DNA of 10,121 bases from Planctomycetales bacterium. GTDB lineage: Bacteria > Planctomycetota > Phycisphaerae > SM23-33. The notes under the pieces were generated by a model. It was not told where the DNA came from. It did no database searches and saw only the letters and a program-made list of their open reading frames with translations. This document shows, in pieces, positions 1-5,335 of the stretch. The DNA is taken from contig JAUVIQ010000104.1 in NCBI GenBank assembly GCA_030592655.1, positions 1 to 10,121 on the forward strand, in the 5' to 3' direction. Positions within the stretch are counted from its first letter, which is position 1. The number at the start of each line of letters is the position of its first letter. The position numbers and the translations under genes were made by a program.

Positions 1-5
1 ATGGA

Positions 6-653
6 TTATCCCGCCATTCCCTTGAAACCCATAAACGCCAGCGCCATCAGCCCAGCCGTTATCAACGTTATTCCCGGACCTTTGAGCGGTTCGGGTATGT
101 CGGCGGTTTCGAGTTCTTCGCGTATGCCGGCCATCAGGACGATTGCCAATGTAAATCCGATCCCGCCGAAGAAACTATAGACCAGTGCGAAGAGGAAGTT
201 GTCCGTCAGTTCCGGGCTTTTTGCGATGGTCAGGCAGGCGAAGAGTATCGCGCAGTTCGTCGTAATCAACGGCAGAAACACGCCAAGCGCCTTGTACAAA
301 GCCGGCGCGAACCGGCGAACGTACATTTCGACCAGTTGCACCATCCCGGCAATGACGAAAATGAAGATTATGTACTGGAGGAAGAGCATGTCCTTGACGA
401 CCTTACTTCCGGCGATGGAATTGACCGCGTTGACCAGCGCGCTGCCCTCGACCAGGGCGAAATGGCTTATCAACCAGGTCGCAGAACCCGCGATGGTAAT
501 AACGAACGTTACGGCACAGCCCATGCCGAATGCGGTATCAATCCGTCGGGATACGCCCAGGAACGGGCAAATCCCCACGAAATTAATCAGCACCAGGTTA
601 TTAATGACAGCCGTCGCCAGTGCGATAAACAATATGTCAGTTACAACGCCCAT
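6..653 (-). CDS. rnfA: Rnf electron transport complex subunit RnfA
   Basis: Integral membrane subunit of the Rnf NADH:ferredoxin oxidoreductase. With RnfE it forms the pseudo-symmetric membrane core, which in the family holds a [2Fe-2S] cluster bound by two cysteines from each subunit. The 215-residue protein is hydrophobic with about six membrane segments. Visible family motifs are NNLVL..F.GICPFLGVS (residues 19-35, Cys29), LPLITTNC (residues 127-134, Cys134) and a closing LITAGLMALAFMGF. It is longer than the ~193-residue enterobacterial protein (from memory), largely because of an insertion of roughly 17 residues at about 62-92, in the loop before a membrane helix. An extra Cys140 follows the cluster cysteine by six residues. 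The ATG at 653 is 37 bases after the rnfE stop; the ribosome site is a weak GAGAAG. The TAA is followed by TCCAT at the window edge, where the next gene (probably rnfB) may begin. The family assignment is secure. Confidence 0.96.
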   Translation of the reverse strand: MGVVTDILFIALATAVINNLVLINFVGICPFLGVSRRIDTAFGMGCAVTFVITIAGSATWLISHFALVEGSALVNAVNSIAGSKVVKDMLFLQYIIFIFVIAGMVQLVEMYVRRFAPALYKALGVFLPLITTNCAILFACLTIAKSPELTDNFLFALVYSFFGGIGFTLAIVLMAGIREELETADIPEPLKGPGITLITAGLMALAFMGFKGMAG

Positions 654-660
654 TTTCTTC

Positions 661-688
661 TCGGTATTCCGGTATTTCGGTATTCCGG
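661..688. repeat. 8-nt tandem repeat in the rnfE-rnfA spacer
   Basis: Read on the minus strand, this spacer consists of about three and a half units of an octamer: CCGGAATA, CCGAAATA, CCGGAATA, then CCGA. It can also be read as a 12-base direct repeat, TCGGTATTCCGG, at 661-672 and 677-688. It fills most of the 37 bases between the rnfE stop and the rnfA start and ends just before the weak ribosome binding site of rnfA. Slippage here would change the spacing between the two cistrons but not a reading frame. No function is known to me. Confidence 0.75.
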
Positions 689-690
689 CC

Positions 691-1308
691 TCACGGTTTT
701 TTCCTCATCGAGAACCAGTTCACCAGTCCTATCAGCAGGCCCAGTGTTATGAACGCCCCTGCCGGGCCTTGCATCACCGCCCAGTTGGGCCACCACATCG
801 GCATGATGCGGACGGACTCAAAGATCATTCCGGTGGCGAGGATTTCACGGATAACGGCGATACTGGTCAGGCCGACAAGGAATCCCACCGATTGGCCTTC
901 CGCGTCGGAAATCGCCACGCCCACCGACTGCTGCGACGCGCAAACCTCGCATCGGCAGATAATTATGCAGTTGACGATAATCAGCGGAATATATGATCCA
1001 AGCCGCAGACTCATCTCGAAGACGTACGCCTGAAGCACCCGGTCGATAATCGTTACGAACGTCGCTATCGTCAGCGTGAAGACCAGGATTCGCAGGTGTC
1101 CCTTGAGTTGGTTTTTCAACAGCGCCACGACCACCGAAGCCATTATCATCACGAAGGCAGTAGCCCCAGCCATGGTAACCGCTCCAGCGAGCGTCGCAGT
1201 TACAGCCAGTGTCGGACACATTCCAAGCAACTGGCGATAGATCGGGTTGTCGTCGAGCAGTCCGTTGCGGAAACGACTGGCCGCTCCGGGAAGGGCAGAA
1301 TCAGCCAT
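691..1308 (-). CDS. rnfE: Rnf electron transport complex subunit RnfE
   Basis: Membrane subunit of Rnf, homologous to RnfA with inverted topology, sharing the membrane [2Fe-2S] site. I chose the ATG at 1308 (205 residues). A consensus AGGAGG lies nine bases upstream, whereas the GTG at 1317 that would add three residues directly abuts that AGGAGG. The start overlaps the rnfG stop by eight bases, implying translational coupling. Family motifs are NP.Y.QLLGMCPTLAV (Cys31), LG.YIPLIIVNC (Cys114) and VIREILATG. Oddity: where relatives usually carry GRAEAFA after NCIxx, this protein reads CRCEVCA, giving Cys114, Cys118, Cys120 and Cys123 in a ten-residue stretch. The codons were checked on the DNA (940-969). 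The C terminus ends soon after the last helix (WFSMRKKP), shorter than enterobacterial RnfE. The assignment is secure; the meaning of the cysteines is unknown. Confidence 0.96.
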   Translation of the reverse strand: MADSALPGAASRFRNGLLDDNPIYRQLLGMCPTLAVTATLAGAVTMAGATAFVMIMASVVVALLKNQLKGHLRILVFTLTIATFVTIIDRVLQAYVFEMSLRLGSYIPLIIVNCIIICRCEVCASQQSVGVAISDAEGQSVGFLVGLTSIAVIREILATGMIFESVRIMPMWWPNWAVMQGPAGAFITLGLLIGLVNWFSMRKKP

Positions 1309-1912
1309 CTTTTTCACCCTCCTTTACCTTGGCTGCGAGTTTTTTACGAACGGCAGCGAGGTTGTCGTTGATAATCTTCGTTACGCCTTTGGATGAAATT
1401 GTCGCTTGCGAAATCGTGTTAATCTGTTGACCCGTTGCCTGTTTTCCCGGCGCTATCGGCTCAAGGGGTTTGGCGGCGTCCTTGCCCTCGAACTGCTTGT
1501 AGAAGTCGCCTTTTTCTTTCTTTATCTTGTCGCCGATACCGGCTGTCTCAAGGCACTTGATGACGCGATAGCCTATTAATTCGGTTACCTGTACGTCCAC
1601 GCCAATCAGAAGCGTCAGCGTATCATATCCCTGTCCTTCAGCCTTTATGCCCCATCCGATCGTTTTATTGTCCTTGATGGCGGGGTAGCAGAGAATTTTT
1701 TTCGTCCTTCCGGCGACAACACATTCGATTTCTTCAGCCTCATCAGTTTCCGTACCTTCGCCGAACATATCGATCAGCCGACGGGCGATAAGGTCTTTTA
1801 CATTCTGCTCAATCTTCGGACGCGTAAGTTTCTCCACGCCCGCCAGCGCAACACCAAACACCACCGCCAGCAGCAGAACCAACCAGGCCTGTATGAGATA
1901 ATCCTTCTTCAT
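1301..1912 (-). CDS. rnfG: Rnf electron transport complex subunit RnfG (covalent flavoprotein)
   Basis: Rnf subunit anchored by one N-terminal helix (residues about 6-26), with the remainder outside the cytoplasmic membrane; it carries an FMN covalently attached to a threonine. The attachment motif is seen as ISQATISSKGV (about 167-177), with Thr171 as the likely flavin-bearing residue. The usual motif is S/T-G-A-T, so Gln replaces Gly. Other family features are GYDTLTLLIGVD (95-106) and ETAGIGDKI (122-130). The 203 residues match the family length. I took the ATG at 1912 because MKKDYLIQAW starts directly before the membrane helix. An upstream in-frame GTG at 1963 would place the first residues inside the palindromic repeat 1951-2019 and is unlikely. 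The ribosome site is weak. The stop overlaps the rnfE start by eight bases. Flavinylation would need an ApbE-type transferase, not seen here. Confidence 0.95.
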   Translation of the reverse strand: MKKDYLIQAWLVLLLAVVFGVALAGVEKLTRPKIEQNVKDLIARRLIDMFGEGTETDEAEEIECVVAGRTKKILCYPAIKDNKTIGWGIKAEGQGYDTLTLLIGVDVQVTELIGYRVIKCLETAGIGDKIKKEKGDFYKQFEGKDAAKPLEPIAPGKQATGQQINTISQATISSKGVTKIINDNLAAVRKKLAAKVKEGEKDG

Positions 1913-1950
1913 CTGTCTCGTTCTATTATCAACTTTGACAAAAATTTTCT

Positions 1951-2019
1951 GCCACAGAGGCACAGAGGTTACAGAGATTTTTATATTATTTCTCTCTGCG
2001 CTCTCTGTGTCTCTGTGGC
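1951..2019. repeat. CACAGAG palindromic element, copy 1 (rnfD-rnfG spacer)
   Basis: An imperfect inverted repeat. The left arm begins GCCACAGAGGCACAGAGG and the right arm ends CTCTGTGTCTCTGTGGC. The arms are about 28 bases around a short AT-rich centre near 1980-1990, so the transcript could form a long hairpin. It fills most of the 111-base gap between the rnfD stop (2024) and the rnfG start (1912). A related element lies at 4940-5016. Repeats of this CACAGAG type are, to my recollection, frequent in planctomycete-like metagenome assemblies, but I cannot confirm copy number here. Confidence 0.85.
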
Positions 2020-2023
2020 CAAT

Positions 2024-3016
2024 TTATTTTTTTACTCGTCCGCCGACGGGTTTCGGTACTGTCCATCGGTCGATCAGCGGGACGGTCATATTCATTACAA
2101 GTACTGCGTACATAACGCCTTCGGGCACGTTTGCGAACAATCGTATCAGCATCACCAGCACGCCGGTCCCGATACCGAATATCCATCTGCCTCGTCGGCT
2201 GATCGGGCTGGTGGCGGGGTCGGTGGCGATGAAGAACGCACCGAATACAAGTCCGCCGGCCAAGAGATGATGTCCGACGGTCATAACCGTGTCGGTCAGG
2301 GCCTGGTTTATCCCCGCCACGACTGCCGCCGCTATCAGCATACCCAGCGGTATCCGCCATGAGGCGGATTTACGTAGAATAAGGTACAGCCCGCCGACAG
2401 CACAGGCAATCGCGCCAGTCTCGCCCACCGAACCGTTGACCCATCCGAAGGCGAGGTCCTGAAGGCTATAGGCGACATGCTCGAATTTCCCGGCTGCCAG
2501 TGGCGTCGCCTGAGTGATGGCTTCGACCGCGCGCAGCGGGCCACTCTTGTCAGGCAGCAGATACGTGGTCATCTCGCTGGCGAAGCACGCCTGGACGAAC
2601 GCCCGCCCAGCCATTGCGGGGTTGAAAATGTTCGAGCCAAGCCCGCCGAAGAGCATCTTGGCGATGAGTATAGCAGCAGCCGATCCTATGAAGCCGACGT
2701 ACCACGGGGCCGTCCAGGGAATCGACAGTCCCAGAATAATCCCCGTAACGGCAGCCGATAAATCGCCGATTGTTTGTGGTCTCTTGCGAAGTTTCTGGAA
2801 GAGCGCCTCGAAGAACATGCAGCTGACGACGCAGACGCCCATCTGCATCCCCGCCCGCCATCCGAAGACGTAAATCCCCATCGCCGCAGCCGGAGTCAGC
2901 GCGATAAGCACGTCAATCATCACCCGCCGCATACTGCGCGCTGCGGAAATGTGAGGCCCAGGCGCTACGGACAACACTGGAGCAACCTGCTGGTTTTCTT
3001 TTACTTCTTCTGCCAT
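2024..3016 (-). CDS. rnfD: Rnf electron transport complex subunit RnfD
   Basis: Polytopic membrane subunit of Rnf, homologous to NqrB, thought to lie on the ion-translocation path and to hold a covalent FMN. The 330-residue protein has several hydrophobic segments separated by family motifs: QTIGDLSAAVTGIILGLSIP (81-100), GGLGSNIFNPAMAGRAF (124-140), a probable flavin-attachment site AITQATPLA with Thr171, and DPATSP near residue 265. The N terminus (about residues 1-30) is soluble, and SPHIS-type sequence (PGPHISAARS) precedes the first helix, as is typical. The ATG at 3016 lies just after an A-rich stretch (GAAAAAGAAG) with only a weak ribosome site. It follows rnfC by 152 bases containing a structured repeat, and precedes rnfG by 111 bases containing another. 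The assignment is secure. Confidence 0.96.
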   Translation of the reverse strand: MAEEVKENQQVAPVLSVAPGPHISAARSMRRVMIDVLIALTPAAAMGIYVFGWRAGMQMGVCVVSCMFFEALFQKLRKRPQTIGDLSAAVTGIILGLSIPWTAPWYVGFIGSAAAILIAKMLFGGLGSNIFNPAMAGRAFVQACFASEMTTYLLPDKSGPLRAVEAITQATPLAAGKFEHVAYSLQDLAFGWVNGSVGETGAIACAVGGLYLILRKSASWRIPLGMLIAAAVVAGINQALTDTVMTVGHHLLAGGLVFGAFFIATDPATSPISRRGRWIFGIGTGVLVMLIRLFANVPEGVMYAVLVMNMTVPLIDRWTVPKPVGGRVKK

Positions 3017-3059
3017 CTTCTTTTTCGGTCGCCTGGTACTCTGACAATCTTCAATTTCT

Positions 3060-3135
3060 GGGTGTCATGCTTTCACGCGAAGCGGGTAAGCATGTTCACG
3101 CCCTTCACTTCGTTGCGGGCGAGAACATGGCACCC
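3060..3135. repeat. 76-bp three-stem (cloverleaf-like) repeat in the rnfC-rnfD spacer
   Basis: The outer arms GGGTGTCATG (3060-3069) and CATGGCACCC (3126-3135) pair over ten positions with one G-T. Inside lie two further hairpins. The first is built on CATGCTT/AAGCATG (about 3066-3094) with an inner CGC-GAA-GCG. The second is built on GTTCACGCCC/GGGCGAGAAC (about 3094-3125; ten positions, one mismatch). Because the CATG segments can pair in either scheme, the element can fold as a three-way junction or as two tandem hairpins, on either strand. It sits between two co-transcribed genes, so it would be part of the rnf mRNA. I see no transposase nearby and no protein-coding content. It resembles REP-type intergenic elements in design; the family is not one I can name. 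Confidence 0.8.
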
Positions 3136-3159
3136 TGTTTTCTTTTTCTGTTGCCTAGT

Positions 3160-3180
3160 CCCAAGTCCCTAGTCCTTGGG
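3160..3180. other. Small inverted repeat over the rnfC stop codon
   Basis: CCCAAG (3160-3165) and CTTGGG (3175-3180) form a six-base-pair stem with a nine-base loop that contains the rnfC stop codon (3169-3171). The loop and stem also form a near direct repeat (CCTAGTCC twice). No T-tract follows on the minus strand, so it is not a convincing intrinsic terminator. It may stabilise mRNA ends or slow elongation, or be incidental. Confidence 0.45.
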
Positions 3181-4530
3181 TAATCCTGCTTTTCCCGCAC
3201 GAATCAGTTGCACCAACGGAATCTCGGCTGGGCATACGTACGCGCAGCATCCGCACTCGCAGCAGGCGGTGATGTAATACCGCCGGGCCATTTCCCAATC
3301 CATGTTTCGTGCAGCCAGGGCGATTCGCGTCGGCACCAATCCCAGTGGGCAGGCACTCACGCATCGCCCGCAACGGACGCAGGCGGTTTCGGCGGCTTTG
3401 TGAGTCTGCTCATCCGTCAGCACGACCACGCCGGAGGTTCCCTTGGTTACGGGCACATCCAGGTCGCCCAGCGCGAATCCCATCATAGGCCCGCCGGAGA
3501 TAACGCGGCAAGCCGATTCGGTCAACCCGCCGCAATGCTCGATAATGTCGGCGTAACTTGTACCGACCGGGGCGAGGATATTCTTCGGCGTAGCGATGCC
3601 TTCGCCGGTAACGCTGATAATGCGATGCGTAAGGGGTTTGCCTCGCAGGACCGCGCGCGCGACAGCCGCTGCGGTGGCAACGTTGACAACCACCACACCC
3701 ACGTCCAGAGGCAGTCCGCCGGTGGGCACTTCGCGGGCCATTACCGCTACGATAAGTTGTTTCTCGCCGCCCATCGGATACAGGGTGTGGACGCCGATAA
3801 CATCAACGCCGGTCCCGCTTGCAGCCGATTGCATTTTCTCTATCGCGTCGGGTTTATTGTCTTCGATGGCGACGATAACCCGTTCGGCTCCGGCTGCTCG
3901 GGCAGACAGGAGCGCGCCGGCGATTATCGGTTCGGGTGCTTCGAGCATCAGTCGATGGTCGCTGGTGAGGTACGGCTCGCACTCGCAACCATTGATAATC
4001 AGCGTATCGATTGGCTTGTCAGGATTGCGAGCGAATTTGACGTGTGTGGGGAAGGTCGCGCCGCCCATTCCGACGATACCGCCGGTGCGGACGGCTTGGG
4101 CGATTTGCTTCGGATCGAACGAGTCGATGGAATCCGCAGGCCAATCGCCGCCGTAGGTGTCGTCCCAAAGTCCTTGTCCGGCAAGGGGTTGGGTCTCGGT
4201 GGCTGTTATCGGAATGGCTCCGACGTGCTGACCGTTGGGAAGCGTTGTAACTGTGGCGGCTGCCGTTGTCCCAGCCACCGATGCGTGCACCGGCGCGGAG
4301 ACGAAGGCTTCGGAATCACCCACAACGTCGCCGATGGTAATTTCTGCCTTTGGTTTGACTGTCGCGGCGCATGGCGCGCCGATGTGCTGGGAGAGGGGAA
4401 TAAGGACCGATTTCGGCGTCGGAAGAACCTCGATTGTCGCATCGGCGCAGAGCGACTTTTTATCGCTGGGATGGATACCCCTTGCGAAGGAGCGTTTACC
4501 GGGAATTTTTATCGCTTCAGCAACTGTCAT
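3169..4530 (-). CDS. rnfC: Rnf electron transport complex subunit RnfC (NADH/FMN and 2x[4Fe-4S])
   Basis: Peripheral cytoplasmic subunit of Rnf, expected to oxidise NADH via FMN and pass electrons on through two [4Fe-4S] clusters. The order in the 453-residue protein is: an N-terminal barrel-like domain starting FARGIHPSDKKSL; the nucleotide/FMN region with GGATFPTHVKF and NGCECEPYLTSDHRLM; a VVVVNVATAAAVARAV stretch; a SLBB-like segment with VGTSYADIIEHCGG and GGPMMG; and two ferredoxin-type clusters. The first cluster is CVRCGRCVSACP (Cys384, 387, 390, 394) and the second is CCECGCCAYVCP (Cys423, 426, 429, 433). The long alanine-rich C-terminal extension of the enterobacterial protein is absent. 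I chose the ATG at 4530, not the longer frame to 4635. It overlaps the preceding gene's stop by one base (TAATG), has a GGAAAG ribosome site, and gives the typical N terminus. Confidence 0.96.
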   Translation of the reverse strand: MTVAEAIKIPGKRSFARGIHPSDKKSLCADATIEVLPTPKSVLIPLSQHIGAPCAATVKPKAEITIGDVVGDSEAFVSAPVHASVAGTTAAATVTTLPNGQHVGAIPITATETQPLAGQGLWDDTYGGDWPADSIDSFDPKQIAQAVRTGGIVGMGGATFPTHVKFARNPDKPIDTLIINGCECEPYLTSDHRLMLEAPEPIIAGALLSARAAGAERVIVAIEDNKPDAIEKMQSAASGTGVDVIGVHTLYPMGGEKQLIVAVMAREVPTGGLPLDVGVVVVNVATAAAVARAVLRGKPLTHRIISVTGEGIATPKNILAPVGTSYADIIEHCGGLTESACRVISGGPMMGFALGDLDVPVTKGTSGVVVLTDEQTHKAAETACVRCGRCVSACPLGLVPTRIALAARNMDWEMARRYYITACCECGCCAYVCPAEIPLVQLIRAGKAGLPKD

Positions 4531-4820
4531 TAAGTAACTTTCCGTCTCCGTCGCGCCAATATCCCGATTATCACCGCCGATGTGATCGCGATCGCAAACG
4601 AACCACATCCGATCAGTATCCGTAAATTTTCGCATTTGACCGTCGCAGCGCCGATTATTGCCGCTGCCAGCGGGAACAGGAAATACGCCGCTGCCTGACC
4701 GACCAGAGGCCAGCCTGACAATTTATTACCGTCGTCATTCCGGCCCGCCTGCCGATCTGTGGGCAGGCAGGATGAATGTATCGGGCATGAGCGGCAACCG
4801 GATTCACTCTTGCTGTCCAT
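4530..4820 (-). CDS. Compact RseC/MucC-family membrane protein at head of rnf operon
   Basis: Small 96-residue membrane protein. The N-terminal segment has CRSCPIHSSC (Cys9, Cys12, Cys18), the same CxxCx5C spacing as the cysteine motif of RseC (CSSCASRAGC as I recall it). Two hydrophobic helices follow: about 38-58 (GQAAAYFLFPLAAAIIGA) and 68-88 (ILIGCGSFAIAITSAVII). A basic cytoplasmic tail RRRRK comes last. RseC proteins accompany Rnf/Rsx complexes, for example in the SoxR-reducing system, with an undefined redox or assembly role. This version is much shorter than the ~150-residue enterobacterial protein: the N-terminal domain and most of the linker are missing. The residues after Cys18 (LPTDRQAGRND) are encoded by a palindromic repeat. 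The TAATG overlap with rnfC implies coupled translation. No strong ribosome site is visible, and the frame stays open about 31 codons upstream without an ATG, GTG or TTG. Family call by motif and context. Confidence 0.72.
   Translation of the reverse strand: MDSKSESGCRSCPIHSSCLPTDRQAGRNDDGNKLSGWPLVGQAAAYFLFPLAAAIIGAATVKCENLRILIGCGSFAIAITSAVIIGILARRRRKVT
4736..4778. repeat. Palindromic repeat embedded in the rseC-like coding sequence
   Basis: An imperfect inverted repeat of 43 bases. CATTC (4736-4740) pairs with GAATG (4774-4778), a small 3/2-base bulge follows, then CCCGCCTGCC pairs with GGCAGGCAGG (nine of ten plus a wobble) around the loop ATCTGT and flanking bases. It encodes about 14 residues of the RseC-like protein in frame, between the cysteine motif and the first membrane helix. 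A structured palindrome inside an ORF without breaking it recalls palindromic elements inserted into genes of other bacteria (Rickettsia RPE is the known precedent). Its repeat status elsewhere in the genome cannot be seen from here. Confidence 0.65.
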
Positions 4821-4939
4821 AATCGCAAACTCACTGCTACCAATTAAGATTCGGTACTTTACATTCTCGCCGGCATACGAGCAAGTAAGATTTTGCAGAC
4901 CAGTACTGCGTTACGGGTTAAATGACGAGCAAAATGACA

Positions 4940-5016
4940 CGACACAGAGGCGCAGAGAGGCAGAGGAAACAAAATTTGTTTCTTTTTCTCCTCTGTCTCT
5001 CTGCGCCTTTGTGTCG
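4940..5016. repeat. CACAGAG palindromic element, copy 2
   Basis: A long near-perfect inverted repeat: CGACACAGAGGCGCAGAGA on the left, TCTCTGCGCCTTTGTGTCG on the right. The arms can be followed to the centre, where GAAACAAA and TTTGTTTC face each other (about 4966-4982); one arm has a small insertion. It shares the CACAGAGGCRCAGAG core with the element at 1951-2019, so the two are members of one repeat family. It lies between the divergent rnf and PEP-CTERM operons, upstream of the plus-strand promoter. It could act as a transcript hairpin or a DNA cruciform, but no terminator-type T-run follows directly. Confidence 0.87.
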
Positions 5017-5048
5017 CACTTTTCTCTACTATTTGGATTTACGTCCCG

Positions 5049-5109
5049 CAAAAAAAAAACTGAAAAAACAAAAGAAAAGGTTGTCCGTTTCGTCTTTTGC
5101 GCCTATAAT
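5049..5109 (+). promoter_or_regulatory. Predicted sigma70-type promoter with A-rich upstream tract (PEP-CTERM operon)
   Basis: TTGTCC (5081-5086) is separated by 17 bases from a perfect TATAAT (5104-5109). The 30 or so bases immediately before it (about 5049-5079) are almost pure adenine with an A9-10 run, resembling an UP element. Transcription would begin near 5116, leaving a leader of about 310 bases before the first PEP-CTERM gene. That leader contains the TTCCCTCG repeats and the leader ORF. The match is good by eye, but AT-rich DNA yields chance hits. Confidence 0.6.
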
Positions 5110-5129
5110 TAGTCATACTTCGCAAAGGC

Positions 5130-5230
5130 GTTTCCTCGTAGTTTTGTGTTCCCTCGTAGAGCAGTTCCCTCGCGGTATTATGTTCCCTCGTAGAGTAGTT
5201 CCCTCGCGTAAGCGTATCCCTCGCAAGTGC
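5130..5230 (+). repeat. Degenerate TTCCCTCG direct repeats in the PEP-CTERM leader
   Basis: Units begin at about 5130 (GTTTCCTCGTA), 5148 (GTTCCCTCGTAGAGCA), 5164 (GTTCCCTCGCGGTATTAT), 5182 (GTTCCCTCGTAGAGTA), 5198 (GTTCCCTCGCGTAAGCG) and 5215 (TATCCCTCGCAAGTGC). The period is 16-18 bases. The GTTCCCTCG core is exact in four copies and the spacer alternates between TAGAGYA and a CG-starting variant. The block lies just downstream of the predicted start of transcription. It could be protein-binding iterons or RNA sites; no known family is recognised. Confidence 0.8.
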
Positions 5231-5335
5231 TCGTATTTCGGATTTGGCGGTTCGCGTAGAGCGTCCCGCACAAGCAATTAATTGGGTGATGTTATGTATT
5301 CGAGAGTAAATCGAACGCGAGGAAGGAGGAAAACA

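Noticed and set aside
1913..1963. Longer RnfG start at a GTG in the palindromic repeat
   Set aside because: The added residues come from repeat DNA and precede the normal N terminus MKKDYLIQAW; no ribosome site.
3060..3135. Possible tRNA gene: 76 bases with a seven-base closing stem
   Set aside because: It lacks anticodon and T arms, the GTTCGAnTC box and a 3' CCA, on both strands; two inner hairpins replace the three tRNA arms.
3208..4533. 441-codon open frame on the plus strand opposite rnfC
   Set aside because: It is antisense to a gene with clear RnfC motifs, its product has no recognisable domain, and it results from GC-rich third positions of rnfC.
4531..4635. Longer RnfC start at 4635
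   Set aside because: It would overlap the RseC-like gene by 105 bases, and the extra residues are unlike RnfC; the ATG at 4530 with a TAATG overlap fits better.
4821..4860. Apparent echo of the second helix of the RseC-like protein (RILIG...FAI) in the open frame upstream of its ATG
   Set aside because: Only nine bases (ATCGCAAAC) match exactly and the remainder is about half identical; no start codon supports translation. Likely chance.
5130..5230. CRISPR-like array
   Set aside because: Units are only about 9 conserved bases with 7-9 base spacers, far too short and irregular for CRISPR, and no cas genes are present.
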